64,000 nucleotides of DNA from the NCBI RefSeq assembly GCF_024713945.1, contig NC_134685.1, positions 2,723,001 to 2,787,000 on the forward strand. Direction: 5' to 3'. The DNA comes from Dermatophagoides farinae (taxonomy: Eukaryota; Arthropoda; Arachnida; Sarcoptiformes; Pyroglyphidae). Shown here piece by piece: positions 23,201 to 36,748 of this stretch (position 1 is its first letter; each line of letters starts with the position of its first letter). The position numbers and the translations under genes were made by a program. The notes beneath the pieces are model-generated. The model did no database searches. It was not told the origin of the DNA and saw only the letters and a program-made list of their open reading frames with translations.

Positions 23201-26200
23201 CATATGATGCACCTTGATAATGAAGATAATGATGATGTGGTTGTGATATCGTAGCCGATGTTGTCGGTATCATCATTAGGTTCTGCCAATGAATTCGACC
23301 ATAATGTGATGATGATGTTGATGATGATGATGCATCGCTAGTACTACTTCCGCAGCAGCCACCGCCGTTTGCTGCTGTCATGGTTGTCGTTGTTGTTGTA
23401 GACGTTGCAGTCGTTGTCGTGTTTGTTATTGATGATGAATTACCATAATGATTGGAAATTAAAGAATTGGAAATCATCATCATCGGTGCAATCATTAATT
23501 GAGTTATGGATGAATTAAGATTTTGTAAATTTTCAATCAAATCCACTGAACGTCGTAGATGTGTTTCAGCCACTTCTAATTCATTCATTGCCCATAATAC
23601 CATGCCTAGTTCATAACAGATTCGTGCTTCTTCTTCATCACGATAACCAATACGATTCTGATTGTTTTGATTTTCAACTATTGATAATGCTTGTTGAAAA
23701 TAACGCCGTGCTTGTTGATAATTACTATTGGATGAATTAATTTTACCCAATGCTGATAGTGCAGAAACCTGTGCATTTAGATCACCAATCATCTGTGCAA
23801 CGGAAAGATATTTTTCCTGATAACGTATTGCCGATTCATGATTACCAAGTGCATTATAGGCACTACCAATGGCACCATATGCACGTGATTCCATTTCTAA
23901 TGAACCAATTTCCTGTGCAATAGCCAATGCTGATGAATGATATTTAAGACTACGTTCATAATCATGCATTTCTTGTGCAACACAACCAAGTCCATGAAGT
24001 GCTTCAGCTTCAATCAATAGACCAATATTAATTGGACCAATAATTTGTTTATCATGGTCATTCTGCTGTTGTTTATGATTCTTTTTACCCAATTCTTGTT
24101 CATGTTTAAAACAAGTGATTGCTTGTTCATATTTTCCAAGTAAACGATGTAGATGACCAAGTTCACCATATGCCATTGCTTTGGTTTGATCACAACCAAT
24201 TTCATGTGCAATTACTAAACGTTTTTCATATGAAACCAATGCTTGTTGTAGATTATTGACCAGCTGATAACATTTACCTAATAAACAATAAACATGTTCT
24301 TGATCAATCAATGATTTACTGGTGGAAACAAAATCCGTATAGAATTTGATTGCTTCATCATAACGTCGTTGTGCAAAATGACAATCACCAATTGAACGTA
24401 AACAATTAACATTACGAACAATAAGATCATCAATGATTGTGGCTATTATTTCTGTACGGCCATTGGTGTTGTTGTTGTTGTTGTTGTTGGCAGTAGTGTT
24501 ATTATTATTTGAATCATTCATTTTATCAGCTTCTGTTTCATCATTTGATACCACAGCAATGATTGTATGATTTTTATTCTTTTCAAATTGTTCAATTGTT
24601 TCCTGGATCAATGTTGATTCTTGTTCATAATAAATGGCCGATTCTTCATAATGATTCATATGGAATCTTGTAGTGGCTACATTATGTAATGCTTTGGCCA
24701 TCATTTGACAGGATTCAATTTGTTCATCATTCATAATCACAGTATCTAATTGTCGCCTCAGTCGTCGACCATAATAACCATTTGAATCATATTCATCATC
24801 GATTATTGTTTTCGATTCAGATTCAATACTGTTGTTATTGTTATTGTTGTTGTTGTTGCAGCTGCTACTATTACGAAATTGTTCACATTTTTCTAATTGT
24901 TCCATAAAATATTTCAATGCCAATTGATAATTATTCAATTTTAGATAACATTCACCTAAATCATTCAAGGAACGAATTTCTTCTTTAATATCAATTGGTA
25001 AACATTGTTGTTGTCTTAGAATGGATTCTTGTTTAAAAAAATCCGATGCACGTTCCCAATCACCAACGATACGGTAACAATTTCCCATTGATTGCAATGT
25101 CATTGCTTCATTTACTATATCATTAGCTGATCTGGATAAGGAAAGTTTTTTTTCCAAAATTTTAATCGCTTCCATATGTTTACCTTGTTGTGCAAGTAAA
25201 TCACCAATATAACCCATTGCTTTTAATCGGCCATCATGGTCATCCTGTACAAGACAAAGATAATATTTATGACATTCTAATGCATCATCTAGATTGCCCA
25301 TTGCTTGATGTACTAAACCAAGATGACAATATGCACGACAAATATAATCACGATCTTGTAATTGTTTAGAATGATTCAATTCAAATTGAAAATATTCCAA
25401 TGCTAATTGATAACGTTTCAATGATAAATTAGCTACACCTAAATAATGGCTTGCATTAGTTTGACCATCTTTATCATCGATAGTTTGCGTTGTACGAAGA
25501 TAATGTTCATAATAATAGATTGCTTTTTCATAACAACGATTTGATTGATGAAAATTTCCAAGATTACAAAGTGCTTGTGCTTCACATTGTATATCATTGA
25601 TTTCACGTGCAATATTTAAATGTAGATTTAAATGTATCGATGATTGATCCAGCAACGACAATGATTGATAACATAATGCAATGCTTCCATGTGTAGCTGC
25701 TTCGGCTACACGATCATGTATTTGTTTCGAAATCTGTAATTCCATTTTATGATATTTTAATGCTTCTTCTGGTTTTTTCATTACCAAATTTGTATTACCA
25801 ATATTACCATATGCTCGTCCGATTCCAGCATGATCATTCAGCTGTTTACAAATATTTAAATGTGACCAATGAAGTTTTAATGCACCATCTAGATCACCCA
25901 ATAATTGATAAACAATTCCTAGATTTGAACAGGCTTTAGCTTCAGCAGTACGATCTTTTGTATTCAATGCAGCATCCAATTGTCGTTCATACCAACGTTT
26001 TGCCTGTATATAATCTTTCATACAACGAGATGCATGTCCTAGACCGGCATATGCTTTCGATTCAATGGTTCGATCACCAATTTCTTGTGATATTCGTAAT
26101 ACTTGTTCATGAAATTGAATAGCCTGTTCATATTGACGTCGATAATGATAAGCGGAACCAAGATTAGAATATGCTCTTGCTTCTTCTGTTTTGTTTCCCA

Positions 26201-27524
26201 ATAATTTGGCTAATTTTACATGTTCCAGATGACATTCTATTGCTTTTTCAAATGCACCAGCAGCCAAATGAACCGATCCAACATTACCGATTTCTCTGGC
26301 TTCGGCCAATGGATCACCACCAAGTTGTTTGATGATCTGTAAACATTGTTGATGACTGGATAGTGCATTTTTTAGATCACCAATTGCTGAATAAACATGA
26401 CCAAGTGATGTAAGTGCTAGGGCAGCTTGTTCACTATGTTTATGTTTCATAGCCAATACTAATTGATAACGATGTGATGCTAATGCTTCTTTATAGCTAC
26501 ATTTAGCAAAATAAGCTGAACCCAGATTAGCGTGTGCACGACATTCACCAAGAATATCACCCAATGCTCTTGTAACCTGTAGATCTTGTTGCATATAATC
26601 TATTGCATGATCTAGATCATTCAATGTCCAATATGCTGTACTTAATGCCGAGAATACAGATCCACGTAGTTTCAATGAACAAGAACCAATTTGTAATGCT
26701 GATTCCAATACAACAACAGCAGCAGCATAATGTGATGCAGCTAATAATTCTTGTCCAACAACCGATGATATTACAAATGGTGATTTATCAAAATTCATCA
26801 CTTGTAGCTGACGATATATTGGTTCCAATGTAGCACGTAATGGTGATTTCATTGCCGTCTCAACAAATGCAGATAAAAGTTGTGTAGATTTTGATTCCTG
26901 TGCCAGGCCGGATGCAAATGCTGCCAATGCATCGGGATATCGACGTAGAAACTATAAATATCATTGATTTTCATTATTAAACATTAAACGCACACACAAA
27001 CACACACACATACCTGTAATGCAATACCTTGACGATAATAAGCTTTACTCCAATTTGGACACAATTCTCTTGCTTTGATTGCATCATTCAATGCTTTTTC
27101 ATAACGTCCTAATCGACAATAAACAGCTGAACGATTACCATAAACAATATGATTTGAATGATCCAATTTTAATGCTTCACTATATAAACGTATGGCACCA
27201 TTATAATCACCTGTTTGTATACGTTTTGCAGCCAAACGTATACGATCAGCAAATATTTGTTGAATATTTTGATTAATTATCAATGTTGCACTGCTGTTGT
27301 TGCTAATGGAATTTTGTTGATCATTTCCGATTGTATTGTTGTTGTTTGATGAATCTATTTGTGAATCCAATTCATTTGATACAATCTATTTGTGGAGAAA
27401 GAAAGAAAAAAAATTATTAATTTTTGTACATTATCAATCAATCAATCAAAATATGCATTGTCATCAGAATAATTAAATTCAAAACATTAACCTCTTCAAG
27501 ATCCAATGAATTTCTTGATTCCAT
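20226..27524 (-). CDS. TTC28: TTC28 orthologue: TPR-array scaffold with C-terminal CHAT domain
   Basis: Five minus-strand exons: 27524-27492, 27385-27014, 26951-21769, 21700-20589, 20527-20226; 2,333 residues. Introns 1-2 are phase 0, intron 3 phase 2, intron 4 phase 1. The order matches vertebrate TTC28: an N-terminal three-TPR block (~60-135: YRQGIALQ then FLRRYPDALAAFASGLAQ), a linker with KSPFVISSVVGQELL, and more than twenty TPRs (to ~1250) with repeated signatures such as EARAYSNLGSAYHYRRQYEQ. Asn- and Thr-rich inserts interrupt the array. A CHAT (caspase-like) domain spans ~1630-1960 (LVLDGDLFLVPWNML, then CIHFSSYI and VVISC with Cys1863 encoded across the exon 3/4 junction, then the conserved HPRNWAGFILIGSDV). 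Conserved TTC28 sequence continues to ~2190; the tail is Ser-rich. Vertebrate TTC28 is reported at the spindle midzone and midbody with Aurora B. The first exon encodes only 11 residues. Confidence 0.93.
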
Positions 27525-29293
27525 TTTTTTTTTGTTTTGACAGGTGGTTTTTCAATCAATCAGGTTTCATTAATCAATCATGACGTGGATTAATTAATTT
27601 GAACACATATGAATCAATTTTGTACACATCACAAGAATTTCAATTTAAATCAATAATAAAAAATCAATCCATTTGTTGGTGATAATATCGCCAATGTTGA
27701 TTGTCGTCGTTGTCGTTATCGTTTGTTGAACTATTCAAGCTAATGGCAAACAAACAAATGCCACCACCTCTAACCAATCAAGCCAAAAAAAAAACTATGA
27801 ACAGTCATTCGAATCGATTCACGACAACCTCTCGAACGACGATGATGACCAAACGCGCGCCAATAACATGACCAACCAACCAACCAACCAACGACAACCA
27901 CTCATCTTGTGTTTGAAGGCAAAACAACATTCCGTGGCCAGTAAAAAAAAAATAGTTGACTTAGACGACGACGACGACGACGACAGCAACAATGAACCAC
28001 TACCATGCAATTATCATCATTAGTAGTTAATTCTTGACTATCTATCTATCTATCTATCTACCTACCTGTTGTTGTTGTTATTGCCTACCTGGACTTTGAA
28101 TGGTTCTTTTGGTGGTGGTGGTGTTGAAGAGGGGAAAATATTTTCATTCTTGATAGGGTCATGCTGTATTGATTTTATAATATTTATTTGATAAATTAGC
28201 CGCCGGCTGCTGCAATTGTAGCCAGTCGATTGATTGGTCGGTTGGTCAAAGTCGAACCTGTTGATTTTCGTTTTTTTTTAGTTGCTACTGCCGAAACAGA
28301 AAATGATAATCATATAGTAGTAATCAACTATCATCATCATGTCATGTCATCATCATTGATTCTTGTTTTATACAAGAAAAAATTCTGAAAAAAAACACAA
28401 CATTGCATTGATCAATCATCAACCATTTGATTGAATGGTTTGATTTTTATTTTCGTTTGATATATTTAACTGATGAAATTAGTCAAATTGTTGTCGTTGT
28501 ATTTAGATAAGAAATTTGATATCGAATTAAAAATTAAAATCATGATGAATGCAATGATGATGATGATGACAATTCAATTTTGATGATGAATCTAAAGACT
28601 AGATTTAGATTAGATTTGAATCATTCATTCATTGGTTGTGTAATTGAATTAAGATTTTTTTTCTTCGGTTGGTTGTTGTTGTTGTTGTTGTTGTTCACCA
28701 TTAAAAATTCAACTTATGCTTTCAAGTTTTCATTTCAACGTTCGATATAGATAGAGGGGGGAAAAATGACAATTTTCTGTTGAACATGATGTCATATCGT
28801 TTTAGGTCTTGAAGTCAATAAAAATTTTTTTAGAAATCAAGTGTTTGATAATTGACTAGAACGCGGCGGCACTTGTGTGTTGATTTAAAATAAAATTAAA
28901 AAAAAAAGAAAAAAGAATGTCGGCATTTTGACTAAGCAAAAAAAAAATTCGAACACTTCGGAAACCTAGTGATGAACGAATTACTATTGATTAACAGACT
29001 ATCGATACTTTTGAATTTTTTTTTATTTTTACCATTAAAAGAATAGATATGAAACAAAATAAACCTAAAATGAAAATAGATTTTAACAGAAGAATATGTT
29101 TATCATCATTTAAAATAAGGCAACAATTTTTTTTAAAGGAATGAAACAAAAATGCTTTTCAGATGGCTGAATGATGATGATGATGATGATGATCATTGAT
29201 TATGAATTGAATAGCAGAATATCATTTAAAAGTTTTTATTTGTTTTCTATGATCTAGTATCATTATTATCCTTCGTAATCGGTTATATCATCA
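27525..29293. other. Upstream region of TTC28, no gene seen
   Basis: Contains CCAA repeats (~27873-27893), CGA repeats (27966-27982), CTAT repeats (~28037-28060), TTG repeats and a GAT run (29172-29193). No protein-like frame. The TTC28 promoter should be at its left end. TTTATT at 29235-29240 is a likely minus-strand poly-A signal for the next gene. Confidence 0.6.
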
Positions 29294-30817
29294 TTATACT
29301 GTTGTTGATTTATATAATAATGGTGATTTTAATTGTAATGATGATGGTAATGGTAATGGTGATGGCAATGGTGATGGCAATGGCGATGATGATGATGATG
29401 ATGATGATGGAAAAACGTCCAATATTTTATACAATGATGTTTGAATGATGAGATTATTGTAATCCAAAATGGAATAACCATTTTTTCCATTTTTCAATTG
29501 TTGTTGTTGTTGATGTTGTCGTCTATCATTGGATGATAATCTACGATTGACAATCATTTCCAAATGACTTAGATTGGCGGCAAAATAATTTTTAAAATAA
29601 CGTTCAATGATTGTTGAAAATAAATGATTAGTGAAAGACGGAAAATGACAAGACAATGATGATGATGATGGTAATGATGAACATGAAGAAGATTTGTTGA
29701 TTGATGATTGTCCAGATGATGATGATGAGCTATGATGTTGATGGTGAAGATGATGGCCATATTCCTGAGAGATGGGCGATAAACGTTCGAATCGTATTGT
29801 TTGTTCACTAGTATCGATTATTAATTCAACATATAAACGACATTTAGTTAGATCCATTTCATAATGTTTATTACGTAATGATAATCTTTTCTTTTGCCAT
29901 CGATGACCCAGTTTCAATTGACAATCAAGTTGAATTTTAAGATCATTAATCAATATAATAAAATCAATGATGAATCGATGATTGCCAAGGAATTTAATGA
30001 AACCATCTTCAGCTGTTTTCGTTACATTTCCAAGACCATATATCCTGTATTGACGTGTTCGAATTGTCACTATGTTATAAAAAAAAATTGAATGAAATCA
30101 ATAGATGAAAAAAAACCAAAGAATCAACTTACCGAAAGGATTGAGCCTATGATCACGAATATCATTAATTTTTAATGGATTACAATGATCGGGTAAATAT
30201 CTACGATATGCATCGATCATTGTCTGTATAAATTGATTTGATCGTAATGATGGTGATGGTTGTTTTGAGCAAAATTTTGACCATATCAAATTCAATGTTT
30301 GATTATTTTGTTGTTGTTGTTGTTGTTGCTGTTGTTGTATTGTTCGTTGGGTTCGTTCTTCTTGTTTCGAATCACATTGTTGTTGCTGTTGCTGCTGCTG
30401 TTGTTGTTGATTATCACAGTGGTTATGATTAGAATGTATGACTATATTTGTTGGCGATGGTGGTGGTGATGGCATTGTTACAATTGAATGATATGATTCT
30501 ATTGATTGATTGGAATGAATTTCATCGATATAATAATGGTTTTTATTTTGTCGTTGTTCATTATTTTTTCCATTATTATTATTCATATCGATCATATCCG
30601 TTTGTTGTTGTTGTTGTTGCTGCTGCTGCTGTTGCTTTTGATCAATTTCTTTTTCATCATTATCATTAATGAACAATGATGATGAATCGTTTGCCGTTGT
30701 CGTCGTCGTTGTTGTAGGCGTCGGTGTTGTTGTGAATGATAAAAATTTCATACTATCCTTACCAATAAGAATATCATATGCAGATTTGAGCCATAAAATT
30801 ACGTTTTGTTCCATTTC

Positions 30818-30849
<32 letters not shown>

Positions 30850-30856
30850 GGGTCAT
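29294..30856 (-). CDS. Poly-Gln protein with TULIP-like lipid-binding domain (group 7 allergen / takeout-like)
   Basis: Two minus-strand exons, 30856-30133 and 30069-29294, separated by a 63-bp phase-1 intron; 499 residues. The ATG at 30856 directly follows an in-frame TGA; a second Met at 30814 skips a Glu run. The first ~195 residues are acidic and then Gln/Asn-rich with three poly-Gln tracts. From ~210 the sequence becomes ordered: MIDAYRRYLPDHCNPL, then across the splice RQYRIYGLGNVTKTAEDGFIK, strand-rich DFIILINDLKIQLDCQLKL and LYVELIIDTSEQTIRFE, a Ser linker, and a closing helix LFSTIIERYFKNYFAANL. This order (PD near the start, a Y/V-x-GL strand motif, a final amphipathic helix) resembles group 7 mite allergens and JHBP/takeout proteins, which bind lipids in a long tube. 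No signal peptide is visible, unlike those families. The assignment is by eye; the exon structure is firmer than the family. Confidence 0.6.
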
Positions 30857-33171
30857 TCAATTTGAGAAATTTTTTTTCTGTTTTTTTGTTTGCTGGTATC
30901 GGAAGATGAAACACAAATACACACACACACACGGAATATTTTATATTCAAAATTTATGCTATCGTCATGATTGAAACCAAAAAAAAAAAACCAACCAAAA
31001 CACACACACATTAATAAAAATTTGGTTCATTCGGACCAATTTTTAATGTACATGCATTGTATAACTACTACTACCACCAATATTGTTGTACACACACACA
31101 CAAATAACTTGTTGCTAAAATTATTTCATAACAACAAAAAAAAGAAATTTTTTGATTTGATTTTTGATGATAATAACCATTGGTGATTTACAGAAAAAAA
31201 AATAAATATTGATGATGATGATGATTGGAAAAAACAAACAGACAAACAAGATTCGATTGTCGATTCATCGATTGTGTATACGTCGTTGTTATGTGTACAT
31301 GAACGATTCAAACGATTGAATTCGAATTCGAAAACAGCTGTGTTTCGTCATCAACAATTTTCAATTCGATGTCGATGTTGATGATGAGTTTTCAATTTTT
31401 TTGTTCTTTGAATTTCATTTTCTATTTTTTTTTTATAATTCGTTTATGATTATGATTATGATGATGATGATGATGATGACTTGTTGAAAGCCAAATTATT
31501 TCTATTGGTGCAATTGGTGGATGATGATGATGATGATGATATTCGCGAATAAAAAGAGAACGGAACTAAATTGAATCATCATCATCATCAAAAAAAACGA
31601 TCAAGTCATTGATGACTAGATGATGATGAGGTTGGTAAAGGATGAATTCAATATTCTTCAAAAAAAAAGAAAAAAAAATTTTTGTTGGATAAATGTCAAG
31701 ATTTTTATAAAAAAGAAAACTGAACAACGACAACGACGGCGACGATGACGACGACGACAAATCACACACCCAACAACCTTTTTATGTCAAAACAGAAAAA
31801 AAAACCTTGGCAATGAATTGGATTATCGGTGTGTGTGTGTGTGTGTGTGTGGATTTTCTTCTTTGCTCTGGCAACACAAAAGAATTTTTCATTTACGCCA
31901 TTAATCACAATCTATTGAGATCTTAGATTCATTATAAAAAAAACTTGGCAGAATGAAAAAAAAAATTTTCTGGTTGCTAGAATATTGCTATAAATGTAGA
32001 TTGTTGTCACCAACAATGAAAAACAAATGTGCATCACTTTATCATCATCATCATCATCAATGGATACGATATGGTAATGATACATATTCAAAAGATTTAC
32101 ATTTGATTCGAAATTTGATTCACACCGAACACACACAAACACACATATTGATGATGATGATGATGTTTTTTTTACTTGTTGATTATTGTTGTTGATAATG
32201 ATGGCCCATTATCATCATTAAATTTGATGATGATGATGATAATGTTACTCAATGTGTGTGTGTGTGTATGTGATGTTTGAATGTGACGTACTTTATGTAC
32301 ATATTACTCTGTTGCCAAACGGTATATCATCATCATCATCAAATTATCGTTTGTGTGTCGATATGGACAACAACAACAACAACAACGAATAACAATGTTG
32401 TCTTTTTTTTTCGTTTGTTTATCTGTTATCATTGTCGTTGTCGTTGAGAACATTTTCTCTTTCATTTGTAGTGAAAATGAAATGATTTGGAGAAAAAAAA
32501 GAGAGGTGTGTATACGTGCCGTTAGATGATGATTTTGAATTGATGAATGAATTTTTCAACTCTTTTTTACCATTTTCAAGGTTTTATTTTCACTTCATAA
32601 ATGACCTCAGATGAAATTTGGAACATGTGAAAACTCTGATTAAATTCAATGTTTACCATACAAACACAGACACACACACACAGAGAGAGAGATAGAGAAA
32701 AAAATTTGATCATTTCATTTCAACAATCAAATCAATAACAAAGTCTATTTTTGATTTTTGATTTCGATCAATTTTCAATCATGGGTTTTTTTTCATTCAT
32801 TTCATTTTCATTTCTTCTTCGGCAATATTACCAATCAATTGATTGATTGATTGATTGATTTTCCATGGTTTCTTTGGTTACACACAACAACAACAAACAT
32901 ACACACATAGTGAAAATGATTCGATTTGATTTAGTTTTTATTATTCAAGTGTGTATGTGCCATCTATTGATAGCCATTGAAAACAGTTTTAAATGGCGCG
33001 TGATTTAAAATGAAATTTATTTTTTACACGATACACACACGATGGCAGCACTTATATTGTTTGAATTGGAGAAAAATTAAATTTTTTTTTTCGTTTTTTT
33101 TAAATGAAATTAAAATTCAAAAAATTATAAAAAGTTGACCAAAGTTGTTATTATCGTGCAGTGAGAAAATT
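30857..33171. other. Intergenic region between divergent genes
   Basis: The ~2.3 kb between the start of the minus-strand poly-Gln gene and the plus-strand kinesin holds GAT, CA and TTG repeats and no protein-like frame. An acceptor-like TTATCGTGCAG ends at 33162, ten bases before the kinesin ATG, hinting at a non-coding first kinesin exon here. Confidence 0.6.
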
Positions 33172-36065
33172 ATGAATACCGAATCGATACAAATATTTTT
33201 ACGATTACGGCCAATAATGGCGAATGGTGGCGGTGTTGGTGGTGGTGGTGGTGGTGCTGGTAGAAATGGTGACCACCAAAAACGTCGACAAATTATTGCC
33301 AATGATGATAAAATTGTATCAATAATGATGAATAATAGTAGTGGTGATCAAATGGAACAATTTGAATTTGATCATGTTTTCAATACAAATGCCAATCAAT
33401 TGACTGTATTCAATAGGATTTGTAGACCAATGATTGAATCAATGATTCATGATGAAAAAGATGGTCTTTTATTTGCTTATGGTGCAACATCATCAGGTAA
33501 ATCATATACAATAAATGGAATGCCCAAAACACCGGGTTTAATACCACGTACATTGGCCTATTTATTCGATAAGATTACTGTGGACAAATTAAATTGTAAA
33601 AATTCTGTTCGATCAAATAGACAGAATGGATTTTTTATCGTCAACAACAATAATAATCATGATAATAACGAGAATGATGGTGATGATGATTGGTGGCCAT
33701 TCGATAAAGCAATTGCATCGATGAATCCATCAAATGAACGACGATATTCACAAACATTGAAACAATGGTCAAATATTGGTATTGAAATATTCGATGATGA
33801 TGATGATGATGACAAAACGGCTGTGGCGACACCGATAACAACGATAAATGGGAAAAAATATTCAATATTTCTATCATTCATAGAGATCTATAATAATTAT
33901 ATTTATGATTTATTGGAAATTCCGGATCCAAAACAAATGAAATTGGAACGCACAAAACGAACATTGATTAATGATACAAATCAAATGGTGTATGTACATG
34001 GTGCCGAAGAAATTGAAGCAAGAAATTTGAATCAAGCATTTCGTTGTTATCTTTTCGGTCTACAAAATCGTCAAATAGCACAAACAATGATGAATGAACA
34101 ATCTAGTCGTTCACATAGTGTTTTTACAATCAAATTGATCCATAATAAAGTTGATGATAATGGTGGTGATAATAAACCACAATTGAAAGTGAATCAATTT
34201 TCAATCATTGATTTGGCTGGATTAGAACGTGCAAATCGTACAAAAAATACTGGCCGAAAACTTTGTGAAGCTGGACAGATTAATAGTTCATTGATGACGT
34301 TACGTGCTTGTTTTGATGCCATACAAAAAATGAATAATAACAATCATACAGCAGCAACAACAACCAGCAGTGATGATGATGGTGGTGGTGGTGGTGGCCA
34401 GAATCAGAATCAAAATCAGAACCAGAACCAGAATGGTAAAATAATCATTCCATATCGTCAAAGTCGTTTAACATATTTATTGAAAAGATTTTTTGAATCA
34501 CGTTCCACCACCATTGTACGAATGATTCTATGTGTTTGTTTGAATGACGAGGATTTGAATGAAAATTTACGTATACTAAATTTTGGTAAAAAAGTACAAC
34601 GAATACGATTATTGGATACCGGTGTTCATATTCGACAACAACAAAAACAAGAACTATCTGGTGATTCTGTACAATCGATCACTGCTGGTGACAATGATGA
34701 TGACGATGATCAAGAAGATGACAGTGATCCGATTAAGATTGTTTCAATGAAAAATATTGAAAAATTTCGACAAAAAATTCAACAATTAGAAGTTCAATTG
34801 AATCATTCATCAGTGAAAATGGAATCTATTTGTAAGTGTGTGTGTGGGTGTGGGTGTGTGTAGGTAGCAGCAGCGACAAATGTAAATTTTTTTTTTGTTT
34901 TTTTTCCAGTGCAAAAATTGGATCAACATTCAAAACATTCACCACCAAGACGATTAGATCGAAAACCGCCAATATTTTTACCACCACCACCACCACCACC
35001 ATCGCAAATGTCAACGAACCGAATGAATTTTCAAACCATTCTATTGGGATTACAGAAAAACAATTTAACAACAATCACCAATGATGATGATAATAATCAT
35101 CAATCATTGAAAATTGAATTACGTGAATTTCGTCATCAACTACAACGCTGGGAACAGTATAATCGTGAATTGGAAACAAAATTTGTTGCATTACGTGAGT
35201 GATTTTTTCAGTTTAAAAAAGAAAAAAATTTTAAAACGAAAATTCAATTTTTTCTTCCACTTTAAACAAACAAAAAATGAAATGAAATTCCATTAATCAT
35301 CGAATCGGCTTATATATAATAGTGGCCGATTATCGACGACGTTATCGTATCGTCAATCCATCATCATCATCATCATCATCGTCATTATTATCAACAAGTA
35401 AAAAAGTTTCCAATCTTCAATCATATTTTAATCATCAACAAACAATGAATGAAAAATTGAATGTTTATGATCGTCTTTATTATCAATCACCTGCACGATA
35501 TAAACAAAATCAATTATTGAATCGATCCATAATCAATAATCGATTGAATACAACAACAACAACAACAACAACAACAGCAACAAAAACAGCAACAGCGACG
35601 GCGAAAATAACAAGAGAAATGGTACCATTTAGTAGTTATAGCAGCCGCAATCATAATTATGTTGGTGGTGGTGGTGGTGGTGGTGGTAATAAATTTGTTC
35701 ATCGTTCCATAAACAAACAAACAACAACAACAACAGCCACTAATACTACTTCCACTACCGGTAATGGTTATCGTCGTGGTATTGTTTATGGTGGTTGTGG
35801 TGGTTATTCCACCACTACCACTAATATCCGGCCAAATTCATCATCATCAACAACAACAACAACAACAATAATGACACCAAATCGTTCAAAGATAATGATG
35901 ACGATGATGATGATGATGGGCAAAAAAAATAATTCATGTAATAATAATACACCATTAATGATGGAAACAATTAGAAAAAAAAGACAAATGTCAGATAAAA
36001 TCCGTAAACTATGTCGAACATTTGAACCGGAAAAAATTATTGTAAAACGTAAATTATTTCAATGA
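33172..36065 (+). CDS. KIF23-like: Kinesin-6 motor protein, MKLP1/KIF23 (Pavarotti)-like
   Basis: Three exons, 33172-34831, 34910-35194, 35323-36065, both introns phase 1; 895 residues, close to the usual 850-960 for MKLP1. The motor domain opens with IQIFLRLRPI. The P-loop is GATSSGKS (104-111), switch I is NEQSSRSHS (~306), and switch II is DLAGLERANRT (from D347); the ERxNRT and the EIYNNYIYDLLE strand are typical of MKLP1 rather than other kinesins. A Gly run and a Gln-Asn repeat (~400-422) sit inside the motor just before PYRQSRLTYLL. The motor ends ~490; coiled-coil-like segments follow (FRQKIQQLEVQLNHS; LKIELREFRHQLQRWEQY), then a Thr/Gly-rich basic tail ending KIRKLCRTFEPEKI. MKLP1 pairs with a RhoGAP as centralspindlin to bundle midzone microtubules in cytokinesis. 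A poly-A signal lies at 36107-36112. KIF20-type kinesin-6 is the alternative. Confidence 0.85.
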
Positions 36066-36106
36066 AAATATGAAACAACCGACAACCGATAACAACTAAA
36101 AAAACA

Positions 36107-36112
36107 AATAAA
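36107..36112 (+). terminator. Polyadenylation signal AATAAA of the kinesin gene
   Basis: AATAAA starts 41 bases after the TGA stop of the kinesin-6 gene. Confidence 0.45.
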
Positions 36113-36715
36113 CGACAAATATTTAATTGATTACAACTGATTTGTGTGTGTGTGTGTGTATGGTAGTAATCACATAGTCATTAAACGACCGATATATTAG
36201 GTCAATCCCTGATCATCATCAATGGTTTTGGCGATGATGGTGGTGGTGGTCAGCGATCGGGTCAATCTTATGATCAAATTTAATAATTGCTTGAAGCAAG
36301 AAACAAAAAAAAAATAGATTTTCAAATCAATGATTTTTTTTTTTTTTTTTTTTTGATCACAATCATAGACGGCAGAAAATGTCCTAATTTTTTTTGTTTT
36401 GTTTTGTTTTAATCTTCAGTATACGATACGATGATAATGATAATAACTTTTGTTTGCAAACAAAACAAAACATTTTTTGTTTACACATTTACATTGTTTA
36501 TGAATGGCTAATATCCGTGATTACACACACACACACAACAAATCGAATCAAATTGTATCGTTGTAATCTTTTTTCATCATCCAATTTAAGAAGAACATGT
36601 TCATTGATGGTGGTGGTGGTGGTGGTGGTGGTGGTCCACATATTCATTGTGGACTTTGTTTTTTTTTAATTTATTAAATTTTTCATTCATTTATATTTTT
36701 AGCATGAACGATAAC

Positions 36716-36748
<33 letters not shown>

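Noticed and set aside
24014-24211. Minus-strand alternate frame in TTC28
   Set aside because: Shadow of the TPR-coding exon.
27819-28010. 63-codon minus-strand frame upstream of TTC28
   Set aside because: Built from CCAA and CGA repeats.
28020-28075. Regular CTAT/CTAC and nearby TTG repeats as a possible CRISPR-like array
   Set aside because: Simple tandem microsatellites without unique spacers, in a eukaryotic genome.
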